Positions 25,585-35,517 of a stretch of DNA of 35,693 nt are shown piece by piece (position 1 is the first letter of the stretch; each line of letters begins with the position of its first letter). This DNA comes from an uncultured Bacilli bacterium (GTDB lineage: Bacteria > Bacillota_I > Bacilli_A > RFN20 > CAG-631): the NCBI GenBank assembly GCA_947626825.1, contig CANQTM010000017.1, positions 1 to 35,693 of the forward strand, in the 5' to 3' direction. The position numbers were made by a program, and so were the translations under genes. Below the pieces are notes generated by a model, which worked only from the letters and a program-made list of their open reading frames with translations, was not told the origin of the DNA and did no database searches.

Positions 25585-26862
25585 TTATTTTAAATCATCA
25601 ATTTCAGCCCTAATATCATCTATTTCTTCTGAAATTAGATTCGTAATAAATTCATTAAAATTATTATCATTTTTTAGTTTATTTAAGATGTTTTGATATA
25701 TTCTTTTTTCAAGAATATTAGCAAGATTATCTATATCAAGATTATTTTTTTGTGATATTTTATCTAAAAGAATTTCTTCATCAGTATATTGTCTTGATAT
25801 TGTTAATGTATCATCAACCAACTCACATGTAAATTTGTTAAATTGACCATTAATAGTTTGTTCTTCAAATAATTCATTATTGTGTAAAAGATCTTTTAAT
25901 TCATTTAATTTATATTTATTATCAAACAATAAAGAAATAAAAACTAAAAAGTCATAATATGAATTGTCTCCAATAATAACAAAACCTTTTTTTGGAACAA
26001 CAAATTCATAATTTTGATATAAATGTTCATCTTGAATGGTTTCTAAAACAATTTGTTTTCCATCAAAAAATATTTTATTAAGGTTTAATAAACCACAAGG
26101 TATTTGTTTATAAGACCAAGGATTATTAAAGAAATTATTATTATATTGTTGATATGAAATAGATTGTAGAAAATCAACAAAATCTTTATTTTTAGAATTA
26201 CCTATAATTATCATACCACCTTCTGGAATTACAAATTCATAATTAAGATATTCATTATTAGAAACGCCTTTTTTATAATATTGAAAATTATTGTTTAATA
26301 TAAAACATTTATTAATTAAATCTTCTTTATTTTTATTAGCCATATAAAAGTTATCACTTGGTGAACCATAGCCATAACCACTTTGATTAGTCATATAAAT
26401 GATTTTATTATCTTTATCAATGGCAATAATAATATCATCAGGATTATCACTTACTTTATAAGATTCGTTAGCTAAACATCTATGGCGCTTTGAAGAACTA
26501 TAAGATGTCATTGCAATAGTATCATTAATTTTATAATCGCTAAAAATGGCAAATGATGAATATGAATTAATAGTAACATTGTATTTTTTAGTTATTATTT
26601 TATATTTATCACGTTGATTTTCTGAAAATCTATCTTTAAAGAAAACAAAGTTATCTTTTAAAATAAAACATTCCTTATCCGCTAAATTACCTTCTCCATC
26701 ATAATATGTCTTATCACTTGGTGAAGCATATCCATACCCTAACCCATACCCAGCATAAATGATTTTTCCAAATTGATTGATAGCTAAAATATTTTTGTTT
26801 TGATCATCACTAGCTTTAAACATTAATAAACTATCACATCTATGATATGAAGGATCAGGCAT
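25585..26862 (-). CDS. C-terminal part of a frameshifted XRE-type regulator; duplicated unknown domain
   Basis: A 425-residue open frame beginning MPDPSYHRCDSLL, with no ribosome binding site at that Met. The same frame stays open upstream to the homopolymer at 27009-27015, where it joins the helix-turn-helix fragment, so this is the body of one roughly 524-residue gene. It contains two tandem copies of an unrecognised domain, about residues 10-110 and 120-220. Each has a YGYASPSD or YGYGSPSD motif, a CFIL strand and a C-terminal FVIPEGG-like strand. A third, partial copy follows. The C-terminus EEIDDIRAEIDDLK looks like a coiled coil. A ligand-sensing role is inference. Confidence 0.6.
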   Translation of the reverse strand: MPDPSYHRCDSLLMFKASDDQNKNILAINQFGKIIYAGYGLGYGYASPSDKTYYDGEGNLADKECFILKDNFVFFKDRFSENQRDKYKIITKKYNVTINSYSSFAIFSDYKINDTIAMTSYSSSKRHRCLANESYKVSDNPDDIIIAIDKDNKIIYMTNQSGYGYGSPSDNFYMANKNKEDLINKCFILNNNFQYYKKGVSNNEYLNYEFVIPEGGMIIIGNSKNKDFVDFLQSISYQQYNNNFFNNPWSYKQIPCGLLNLNKIFFDGKQIVLETIQDEHLYQNYEFVVPKKGFVIIGDNSYYDFLVFISLLFDNKYKLNELKDLLHNNELFEEQTINGQFNKFTCELVDDTLTISRQYTDEEILLDKISQKNNLDIDNLANILEKRIYQNILNKLKNDNNFNEFITNLISEEIDDIRAEIDDLK

Positions 26863-26969
26863 AGAAATATTTGGGTTGTCATCTTTATCAGTAAAAACAG
26901 AAAAACCACTATTACAATTTAATTTTATTTTAAAATAATTCTTTTTAATAGGTATTTCCTTAACATTAT

Positions 26970-27158
26970 CTAAAAGATAATCAATAGTAACATCAAAATG
27001 ATTGGCAATTTTTTTAACAAAGTTATATCTGGCATGGCTATATCATTTTCCCATTTGCTAACTGATTGAAATGAGATATTTAGAAAATCAGCTAAATCTT
27101 GTTGACTTTCTTTTTTGTTGATTCTTAAACGTTTGATTGTTTTTCCTAATTCACACAT
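26970..27158 (-). CDS. N-terminal XRE helix-turn-helix fragment of the frameshifted regulator
   Basis: The first about 50 residues are a typical XRE/Cro-type helix-turn-helix: MCELGKTIKRLRINKKES, then QQDLADFLNISFQSVSKWE and MPDITLL. After that the frame breaks into a hydrophobic nonsense tail and stops. Adding one A to the 7-A run restores KKIANHFDVTIDYLLDN, the usual continuation of this family, and joins the downstream frame. AGGAGA precedes the start at 11 bases. Confidence 0.75.
   Translation of the reverse strand: MCELGKTIKRLRINKKESQQDLADFLNISFQSVSKWENDIAMPDITLLKKLPIILMLLLIIF
27009..27015 (-). other. Homopolymer of 7 A (minus strand) where the regulator frame breaks
   Basis: The T7 run on the + strand is the point where the helix-turn-helix frame and the downstream frame disagree by one base. 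Eight A would give one continuous gene. The cause could be a true mutation, reversible slippage, transcriptional slippage giving some full-length protein, or an assembly error. Confidence 0.75.
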
Positions 27159-27181
27159 TTTATTTACATTCTCCTAAGTCT

Positions 27182-27187
27182 ATTATA
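27182..27187 (-). promoter_or_regulatory. -10 element of the XRE gene
   Basis: A perfect TATAAT on the minus strand, a few bases upstream of the AGGAGA site at 27170-27175. The predicted transcript start would be about 27175, so the leader is very short. No strong -35 is visible. Confidence 0.45.
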
Positions 27188-27282
27188 CAAAAAAACAATT
27201 TATTAACACTAACATAAATGACAAAAAATCTCAACCATTAAATGAAAATGGAAAAAATCAATTTTTTAAATAATTTATATAT

Positions 27283-27313
27283 AAAAATAGGAATCCCACA
27301 AATTCCTATTTTT
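27283..27313 (-). terminator. Intrinsic terminator of the coiled-coil gene
   Basis: AAAAATAGGAAT (27283-27294) and ATTCCTATTTTT (27302-27313) form a 12-pair stem with a 7-base loop. Read on the minus strand it ends in TTTTTATAT. It lies 25 bases after the coiled-coil stop codon and separates it from the XRE gene. Confidence 0.88.
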
Positions 27314-27337
27314 TAAAAATTCAATATTTAATTTTTC

Positions 27338-27571
27338 TTATATATCGTTTTCTAAATCATCAATACGATCTGATAAGTCATCTATGTTTGAACGAAGATC
27401 ATCTATTTGTTCCATTAATTCATCAATATCAATTTCTTCATCATCATTTAATGATTCTTCTAAATCATCAAGTCTATCATTTACATCATCAAGTTGACCT
27501 TTTAATTCATCAACATCATTTTCTAAATCATCAAGTCTTTGCATTATTTCATCAAGTAAAACATCATCCAT
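27338..27571 (-). CDS. Small acidic coiled-coil protein
   Basis: A 77-residue, very acidic protein made almost wholly of heptad-like repeats such as LDDLENDVDELKGQLDD and IDDLSDRIDDLENDI. Aspartates and leucines dominate and there is no Cys, Trp or Pro. A long coiled coil, broken near the middle by NDDEEIDID, is predicted. GAGGGGG precedes the start. Its repeats resemble the DDIRAEIDDLK end of the nearby XRE-type protein, so the two may interact by coiled coil; this is inference. Low-complexity composition makes homology searches unreliable. Confidence 0.72.
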   Translation of the reverse strand: MDDVLLDEIMQRLDDLENDVDELKGQLDDVNDRLDDLEESLNDDEEIDIDELMEQIDDLRSNIDDLSDRIDDLENDI

Positions 27572-27607
27572 TTTCTTTTTCCCCCTCTAAAATGATCATC
27601 TGGCTAT

Positions 27608-27636
27608 AAGATAACATAAATATATATAAATAGCAA
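27608..27636 (-). promoter_or_regulatory. Promoter of the coiled-coil gene
   Basis: On the minus strand, TTGCTA (27631-27636), 17 bases, then TGT-TATCTT with the -10 at 27608-27613, an extended -10 arrangement. It points away from the divergent hrcA promoter. Confidence 0.5.
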
Positions 27637-27692
27637 TTTATAATTTAAAGAAATTATTGTTATATTTTTTGGTGTTGAAAAATATAATAATT

Positions 27693-27719
27693 TTAGCAAT
27701 CTTTTGTTGACAGTGCTAA
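27693..27719. promoter_or_regulatory. CIRCE operator, upstream copy
   Basis: TTAGCAATC (27693-27701), a 9-base spacer, then CAGTGCTAA (27711-27719). It differs from the CIRCE consensus TTAGCACTC-N9-GAGTGCTAA by one base in each arm. It overlaps the -35 of the hrcA promoter, so HrcA bound here should block RNA polymerase. Confidence 0.8.
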
Positions 27720-27734
27720 AAATTGGTGTATAAT
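27707..27734 (+). promoter_or_regulatory. Promoter of the hrcA-grpE-dnaK-dnaJ operon
   Basis: A perfect TTGACA (27707-27712), 16 bases, and a perfect TATAAT (27729-27734). It is one of the strongest promoters in the window, as expected for one held down by a repressor. Confidence 0.9.
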
Positions 27735-27738
27735 ATTG

Positions 27739-27765
27739 TTAGCACTTGAGAAAGAATAGTGCTAA
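27739..27765. promoter_or_regulatory. CIRCE operator, downstream copy
   Basis: TTAGCACTT (27739-27747), a 9-base spacer, then TAGTGCTAA (27757-27765), one mismatch per arm to the consensus. It covers the transcription start and the leader up to the Shine-Dalgarno sequence of hrcA. Confidence 0.93.
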
Positions 27766-27776
27766 GGAGCATCAAG

Positions 27777-28811
27777 ATGGAACAAATATCAAGAAGATTT
27801 ATGATTCTAAAATTAATTGTTGAAGAATTTATTAAATCAGCTAAACCTGTTGGTAGTCAAACTTTGATTGATGAATATAATTTACAATATTCAAGTGCCA
27901 CAATTCGAAATGAGATGTTTTCTTTAGAAGAAGATGGTTATATTGAAAAGCCACATACTTCATCAGGAAGGGTTCCTTCAGCAAAAGGTTATCGTTATTA
28001 TATTGAAAATTTAAGAAGTAAAAACGATAAAGCTAATTTAATTAAAGACCGTTTAAACAAGTTTATTGATGAAAATGGAAAAACAATGCATACTGATCAA
28101 ATAATTGATGAATGTTGTGCCATCATTTCTAATATGACTAATTTAGTATCTGTTGTTTTAGGACCAAATAGTGAAGAAGAATCTATTGCTAAAGTAGAAC
28201 TTATTCCTTTAAATAATACAACAGCTATTGTAGTCTTTATTACAAATAGTGGTTATGTAGAACATAAAACTTTAAATGTTCCAAATGAAACAAATATTGA
28301 AGAATTACAAGATTGTATTAAAATTATCAACAAACGTATTGATGGTATTAATTTAAATCAAATTAATAATGTATTAGATGGTGTTCAATTAGTTTTATCA
28401 GAACATATTAAAAATTATGAAGCTGTTTATAATGCTTTTGCAAATACGTTTTTAAGATTTGCCAAAGAAAGAATTTCTTATTATGGTAAAAATAATTTAT
28501 TATCACAAAAAGATTTTGATGATATTGGTAAAATTAAAAAAATTGCTTCTTTACTTGAAAATACAAGTATTTGGAAAAGTTTCGATAAAGAAGAAGAAGG
28601 TATTAATGTAAGCATTGGCAAAGAAAATAATATAGAAGATCTTTCTGATGTCTCTGTAGTTTCAACAAAATTGAAAGTTCATGAAAACAATGTTGGTAGT
28701 GTTTGTGTTATTGGACCAACAAGAATGGATTATAATCAAGTCATTGATGCCTTAGAATTTCTAAGTGATAAACTAGAAGAACTAGGAAATGACAAAAAGG
28801 AGGATTCATAA
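27777..28811 (+). CDS. hrcA: Heat-inducible transcription repressor HrcA
   Basis: HrcA represses chaperone operons by binding CIRCE and is kept active by GroEL in other bacteria. The 344-residue protein begins MEQISRRFMILKLIVEEFI, and the N-terminal winged-helix region contains SSATIRNEMFSLEEDGYIEKPHTSSGRVPS-type sequence. The start at 27777 is chosen because AAGGAG at 27764-27769 serves it; a GTG at 27759 lies inside the operator. The C-terminus carries IGPTRMDYNQVI, the family end motif. It is autoregulated by both CIRCE sites. Its stop overlaps the grpE start (TAATG). Confidence 0.97.
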   Translation: MEQISRRFMILKLIVEEFIKSAKPVGSQTLIDEYNLQYSSATIRNEMFSLEEDGYIEKPHTSSGRVPSAKGYRYYIENLRSKNDKANLIKDRLNKFIDENGKTMHTDQIIDECCAIISNMTNLVSVVLGPNSEEESIAKVELIPLNNTTAIVVFITNSGYVEHKTLNVPNETNIEELQDCIKIINKRIDGINLNQINNVLDGVQLVLSEHIKNYEAVYNAFANTFLRFAKERISYYGKNNLLSQKDFDDIGKIKKIASLLENTSIWKSFDKEEEGINVSIGKENNIEDLSDVSVVSTKLKVHENNVGSVCVIGPTRMDYNQVIDALEFLSDKLEELGNDKKEDS

Positions 28812-29497
28812 TGGCAAATAATGATGAAAAAAAACAAAATAAAAAATCTGTTGATGAAAAAACATCAAAAGAAAAACAAGAAATAGATATTGAAATTAAA
28901 GACAATAATGATTCAAAAGATAACAATGACAAAAAAGAAAAAAAAGATAAGCATAAAAAAGAGTTAGCAAATAAAGATGAAGAGATTTCTTCATTAAAAA
29001 AGCAACTTGAAATGTTTAAAGATAAATATTATCGTGCTATTGCTGATATGGACAATCAACGAAAGCAATATGATAAAGAATATCATCAAACATTAAAATA
29101 TGCTTCGCAAAACTTAGCAGAAAAACTTTTACCTAGTTTTGAAATGTTTTCAATGGTTATAGAAAGTGGAGATAAATTACCAAGCGAAGTAAAAAATTAT
29201 GTTATTGGTTTTGATATGGTTTATCGCCAAATGATTCAAGCATTAGAAAGCGAAGGCATTAGTGAAATTAAGGTACAAGTTGGAGATAAATTTGATCATA
29301 CCATTCATAGTGCAATGGAAACTCAAGAAGTTAGTGATGAAAAATTAGATAATACAATCACTAAAATAATTCGAAAAGGTTATAAAATTCATGATCGTTT
29401 AATTAAACCAGTAGCAGTTGTTGTTGGTAAATTAAAAAAAGATGAAGAAGTAGAAGAAGTAAAAGATAATAAAATAGATAATCAAGCGAAAGCTTAA
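28811..29497 (+). CDS. grpE: Nucleotide exchange factor GrpE
   Basis: GrpE releases ADP from DnaK. The 228-residue protein has a highly charged Lys/Asp-rich N-terminus (about 1-55), a long coiled coil (about 56-110), and the beta-wing domain with FDHTIHSAMETQE and KGYKIHDRLIKPVAVVVG. It is preceded by AAGGAGG within the end of hrcA and overlaps that gene by one base. Confidence 0.95.
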   Translation: MANNDEKKQNKKSVDEKTSKEKQEIDIEIKDNNDSKDNNDKKEKKDKHKKELANKDEEISSLKKQLEMFKDKYYRAIADMDNQRKQYDKEYHQTLKYASQNLAEKLLPSFEMFSMVIESGDKLPSEVKNYVIGFDMVYRQMIQALESEGISEIKVQVGDKFDHTIHSAMETQEVSDEKLDNTITKIIRKGYKIHDRLIKPVAVVVGKLKKDEEVEEVKDNKIDNQAKA

Positions 29498-31354
<1,857 letters not shown>

Positions 31355-31369
31355 TTATTAAAAGATAAA

Positions 31370-31394
31370 TAGGAGTGTAGTCTCTACACTCCTA
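31370..31394 (+). terminator. dnaK-dnaJ intergenic hairpin, possible attenuator or processing site
   Basis: TAGGAGTGTAG (31370-31380) and CTACACTCCTA (31384-31394) pair perfectly over 11 bases with a TCT loop, followed by only CCTTTTAG. The short T-run suggests partial termination or 3'-end protection, which would lower dnaJ relative to dnaK. Confidence 0.65.
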
Positions 31395-31419
31395 CCTTTT
31401 AGTAAATGGGAGGATATGT

Positions 31420-32571
31420 ATGGCAGAAAAAAAAGATGTATATGAAACTTTAGGAATAAGTAAAAACGCTTCCCAAGATGAAATTAAACAAGCCTACCGA
31501 AAAATGGCTAAAAAGTATCATCCTGATTTAAATCATGAACCAGGTGCTGCAGAAAAGTTTAAAGAAGTTCAAGAAGCTTATGATATTTTATCAGATACAA
31601 ATAAAAAAGCTCGCTATGACCAATTTGGCTGGCCAGGAGTAGATCCTCAAGCAGGTGGTTTTGGTGGTCAAGGCTTTGGTGGACAAGATTTTGATGGCGC
31701 CGGCTTTTCAGATTTAGGAGATATATTTGCTTCTTTTTTTGGCGGTGGGGCTCGTCAAAGGCAAAGTAGTTCTGCAGGTCCAGTGCGTGGTGAAGATATT
31801 TATTCACAACTTAGAATTACTTTTATGGAATCAGTAAAAGGTGTTATTAAAGTAATACCATTATCATATTATAGAAAATGTTCAAATTGTCGTGGAACAG
31901 GTGCTCAAACTCCAAGAGATTTTGAAACATGTCCAAGATGTAATGGTATTGGTCGAATTCGTTATACACAACAAACATTACTTGGTGCTATGACTTCAGA
32001 AAGAACATGTCCTGAGTGTAATGGCGTTGGTAAAAAAATAAAAGTTCGTTGTACTACTTGTAATGGTGCAGGTTATGAAAGAATTAAAGAAAATTATGAA
32101 CTAAGAATACCTCAAGGAATTAATAATGGACGCCAATTACGTTTACAAGGTAAAGGCAATCCAGGTAAACTTGGTGGAGAATGTGGAGATTTATATATTG
32201 AAATTCAAGTAGAAAGTTCTACTACATTTAAAAGAGAAGGAAACAATATTCGCATTGAACTACCAATATCACCTCTTGATGCAATTTTAGGTGCTACTGT
32301 TGATGTTCCAACAGTTTATGGAATTGAAAAACTAAATATTCCAATTGGTGTTCAAAATGGCGATGTTTTAAAAATAAAAAATAAAGGCTTTAAAGTAATA
32401 AATAGTGATTCTTTTGGTGATGAATTAATTACATTAATTATTAAAACGCCAACATCACTTTCAAAAGAAGAAAAAGCAATGTATGAAGTTTTAAGACAAT
32501 CAGAACTAAAAGGTAAAAATAGACCAACTGAAGCTTATACAGATAAAGTAAAAAAACTCTACAAATTATAA
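31420..32571 (+). CDS. dnaJ: Co-chaperone DnaJ (Hsp40)
   Basis: DnaJ delivers substrates to DnaK and stimulates its ATPase. The 383-residue protein has the J domain with HPD at residues 34-36, a Gly/Phe-rich linker (about 75-110), four CxxCxGxG-type zinc motifs (CSNCRGTG, CPRCNGIG, CPECNGVG, CTTCNGAG) and the two C-terminal beta domains. This is a type I DnaJ. It is the last gene of the heat-shock operon and is preceded by GGGAGG. Confidence 0.98.
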   Translation: MAEKKDVYETLGISKNASQDEIKQAYRKMAKKYHPDLNHEPGAAEKFKEVQEAYDILSDTNKKARYDQFGWPGVDPQAGGFGGQGFGGQDFDGAGFSDLGDIFASFFGGGARQRQSSSAGPVRGEDIYSQLRITFMESVKGVIKVIPLSYYRKCSNCRGTGAQTPRDFETCPRCNGIGRIRYTQQTLLGAMTSERTCPECNGVGKKIKVRCTTCNGAGYERIKENYELRIPQGINNGRQLRLQGKGNPGKLGGECGDLYIEIQVESSTTFKREGNNIRIELPISPLDAILGATVDVPTVYGIEKLNIPIGVQNGDVLKIKNKGFKVINSDSFGDELITLIIKTPTSLSKEEKAMYEVLRQSELKGKNRPTEAYTDKVKKLYKL

Positions 32572-32598
32572 AAATGTGTGTGCTTACACATTTTTTTT
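32571..32598 (+). terminator. Terminator of the hrcA-dnaJ operon
   Basis: AAAATGTGT (32571-32579) and ACACATTTT (32586-32594) form the stem with a 6-base loop, followed by T to 32598. It starts at the last base of the dnaJ stop codon. Confidence 0.88.
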
Positions 32599-32647
32599 AT
32601 TCTTTTGTAAAAAAATTAATACATTTAAAATACAATAACATTTGTTA

Positions 32648-32676
32648 TTTATTTTAATTTTAAAACAAGTTATAAT
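32648..32676 (+). promoter_or_regulatory. Candidate promoter of ftsK
   Basis: TTTATT (32648-32653), 17 bases, then a perfect TATAAT (32671-32676), 25 bases before the ftsK start codon. Confidence 0.55.
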
Positions 32677-32700
32677 ATTAGTGAAAATAGGTGAAGCATT

Positions 32701-35517
32701 ATGAAGGAAAAGAAAAGTAATATTAAAGAAAATGAAATGTCTGTTGATGATGAACAAAAATTATCCTTAATACGTTTAATAGGATTATTTTTAATTGTTT
32801 ATAGTATTTTATGTTTAACAACAGCCGCTACAACTTCAAATAATACATTTGGTGGTATTATTAGTTCACCATTTACTTTTTTGCTTGGCTCTTTTTCTTT
32901 GATAGCTTTAATAATTGTAGGCTTTATTGGTGTCTACATGTTATTTTTTAAAAAATTATTTAATTTTATTAAACCAATACAATATGTCTTAATTGTTTTA
33001 GCAATTTTATTTTATTTATCAGTGACAACATATACCACTGCCACTTCTAATATGACATTTGGTAGTTGTTTTAAAGATTATCTTGATATTTATAATATTA
33101 ACCATGCTTTCTTTATTAGTGGTGATGGGGCTATTGGAAAACTTGGTGGTGGAATGATAGGCTATATGGTTTTTGGTTTGATAAATAGCATGACTAATAA
33201 AAATTCAAATGTAACATTTATTATAAGTTTAATTATTTTTATTGGTGTACTATTTATTTTATTTGCGCCATTATTTAGAAAAATTATAAAATTTATTATT
33301 AGAAATATTAAAAAAATGAAAGCTCGTCATAAAGAAAAAAAGGCCTTAAAAGAAGAAAAAAGAAAACAAAAAGAATTAAATAAAAAACAACAAGAACTTC
33401 AAGTTGAAACTGATGAGTTAGATGCTAAAAATGATGATTTTGATTTTAATAATAATAGTAATAAAGATCAAGAAGATGATTTATTAGAAACAACTGAAAT
33501 AAACATTTTTGGTGATGATTATTCATATCAAAAATCATCTAACAATGTAAAAGAAAAATTAGAAACAATATTAGAACCTTTTGATGAAGAACTTTATTCA
33601 AATGAAATGAAACATAATAATATTTCATCAAATAATAAACATGAAAATTTTCAAACTGATTTTGTAAATAAATTTGATGAAGATTTTTCAACAGTAACAA
33701 TTACTAACCTTAATTTAAATAATGATGAAAAAGAAGATAATAATGTAATAATCTCAAATGATGAAGAAACAGAAGTTAAAGTTGTTGATGAAAGTATCAA
33801 ATTAACTGATTTTAATAATAAAGAAATAGTTGAACAAGTTAATATTGTCACAAATCAAGAAAAAGATATTAATCAAAATAATAAAGTTGAAAATGAAAAT
33901 GTTAATAATATTTCTAGTGGTTATGTAGAAACAAAACCTATTGTTAATAATAATCAACAAACAAATAAAAAAGAAGATGTTATAGAAGAAACAAAAATAG
34001 AACCAGCAATTGATTTTAATTTAATAGATTATGAATTGCCACCTCTTTATTTATTAAAGGAAGCAGTTGATAATGGTGTCAATAGTCAAAATGAAGAAGT
34101 TGCTAAAGAAAAAGCAGAAATATTATTAGAAAAGATGAGAGAACTTAATGTGTCTGCATCTATTAATGCTTTTGTTGTTGGCCCTTCTGTTACTCGTTTT
34201 GAAATTTCATTAGCACCAGGAGTTAGAGTAAATACATTTACTAATTTACAAGATGATTTCAAATTAGCATTAGGTGTTAACTCTGTACGTATTGAATCAC
34301 CAATTCCTGGTAAATCAGCTATTGGTGTTGAAGTTCCAAATAAATATCGTGCTATGGTTTCTATGAAAGAAATAATAACACAAATGCCAAATAAGAAACA
34401 CAAATTATATGTTCCAGTTGGTAAAGATATTACAGGTACTCCTCTTTCAATGGCAATATGCGATATGCCACATTGCTTAATATCTGGTGCAACAAATTCT
34501 GGTAAATCAGTTTGTGCTAATACTATTATTTTAAGTTTATTAATGAATTATAAACCTAGTGAAGTTAGAATGATTATGGTTGATCCTAAACGAGTAGAAA
34601 TGTTATTTTATAAAGATATTCCTCATTTGTTATGTCCAATAATTACAGAAGCTGATAAAGCTAGTGTGGCCTTAGATAAATTATGTAAAGAAATGGATCG
34701 AAGATTTACTACATTTTCACAAATTAGTGTTAAAAACATTGCATCATATAATGAAGTGATGGTATCTCAAGGAAAATTTAAAATGCCATTTATTATTTTG
34801 ATTGTTGATGAATTTGCTGAATTAATGCTTTCAAAAAATCAAAAAGTAGTTGAAGAAAGAATCCAAAAAATAGCCCAATTAGGTCGGGCAGCTGGTATTC
34901 ATTTGATTTTAGCCACACAAAGACCTGATGTTAATGTTATTCCAGGTACAATTAAAACTAATTTACCATGTAGAATGACATTTAGATTATCATCACTTGC
35001 TGACTCAAGAACAGTTATTGATGTTGGTGGTGCTGAAAAATTATTAAATAATGGTGATATGCTTTTATTAACACCTGATTTTACAGGACTTAGAAGAGTT
35101 CAAGGCGTTTATGTTTCTGATAAAGAAATATCAGATGTTGTTGAATATTGTAAAAAACAAGCATCTCCTCAATATGATCCTGAATTTTTAGATTTGAGAA
35201 CTGATGAACAAAAAGCTGATGATGAAAGATTAAAATTTGCATTAGAGGGTAAAGATAATGATGCTGATAATGATAACGATGATGAAATGTATGAAGAAAT
35301 AAAAAAATTTGTTATTAAAGAACGAAAAGCTTCAACATCTTATTTAAAAAGGAAATTTAACATTGGTTATTTTAGAGCAGCTAAAATGATAGATAGATTA
35401 GAAGAAGAAGGTATTATAGGACCTGAAAATGGTTCAAAACCTCGTGAAGTGTTAATTGGTAATGATGAAGATGGTGAGTCAATATTAGATTCATCAAGTG
35501 ATGATGATAATGAATAA
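32701..35517 (+). CDS. ftsK: DNA translocase FtsK/SpoIIIE
   Basis: FtsK/SpoIIIE pumps DNA through the closing septum. The 938-residue protein has about four N-terminal membrane helices (within about residues 20-200), a basic then Asn/Asp/Glu-rich low-complexity linker (about 205-435), and the alpha/beta motor with Walker A GATNSGKS and Walker B VDEFAELM. The C-terminal winged-helix gamma domain (about 865-920: ASTSYLKRKFNIGYFRAAKMI) reads DNA orientation sequences. The start is set by AGGTGA. The family symbol is given by function; the sequence cannot separate FtsK from SpoIIIE. Confidence 0.95.
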   Translation: MKEKKSNIKENEMSVDDEQKLSLIRLIGLFLIVYSILCLTTAATTSNNTFGGIISSPFTFLLGSFSLIALIIVGFIGVYMLFFKKLFNFIKPIQYVLIVLAILFYLSVTTYTTATSNMTFGSCFKDYLDIYNINHAFFISGDGAIGKLGGGMIGYMVFGLINSMTNKNSNVTFIISLIIFIGVLFILFAPLFRKIIKFIIRNIKKMKARHKEKKALKEEKRKQKELNKKQQELQVETDELDAKNDDFDFNNNSNKDQEDDLLETTEINIFGDDYSYQKSSNNVKEKLETILEPFDEELYSNEMKHNNISSNNKHENFQTDFVNKFDEDFSTVTITNLNLNNDEKEDNNVIISNDEETEVKVVDESIKLTDFNNKEIVEQVNIVTNQEKDINQNNKVENENVNNISSGYVETKPIVNNNQQTNKKEDVIEETKIEPAIDFNLIDYELPPLYLLKEAVDNGVNSQNEEVAKEKAEILLEKMRELNVSASINAFVVGPSVTRFEISLAPGVRVNTFTNLQDDFKLALGVNSVRIESPIPGKSAIGVEVPNKYRAMVSMKEIITQMPNKKHKLYVPVGKDITGTPLSMAICDMPHCLISGATNSGKSVCANTIILSLLMNYKPSEVRMIMVDPKRVEMLFYKDIPHLLCPIITEADKASVALDKLCKEMDRRFTTFSQISVKNIASYNEVMVSQGKFKMPFIILIVDEFAELMLSKNQKVVEERIQKIAQLGRAAGIHLILATQRPDVNVIPGTIKTNLPCRMTFRLSSLADSRTVIDVGGAEKLLNNGDMLLLTPDFTGLRRVQGVYVSDKEISDVVEYCKKQASPQYDPEFLDLRTDEQKADDERLKFALEGKDNDADNDNDDEMYEEIKKFVIKERKASTSYLKRKFNIGYFRAAKMIDRLEEEGIIGPENGSKPREVLIGNDEDGESILDSSSDDDNE

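Noticed and set aside
27338-27571. Short repeated ATCATCAA-type units as a possible CRISPR or tandem repeat
   Set aside because: The repeats are irregular and follow the codons of Asp-Asp-Leu heptads; no constant repeat and spacer lengths exist.
27388-27609. Plus-strand frame rich in His, Gln and Leu opposite the coiled-coil gene
   Set aside because: It is the mirror of the repetitive Asp/Leu heptads on the minus strand; it has no ribosome binding site and no plausible composition.
32701-35517. Asn-rich linker of FtsK as a separate gene or insertion
   Set aside because: Low-complexity linkers between the membrane and motor parts are normal for this family, and the frame is continuous.
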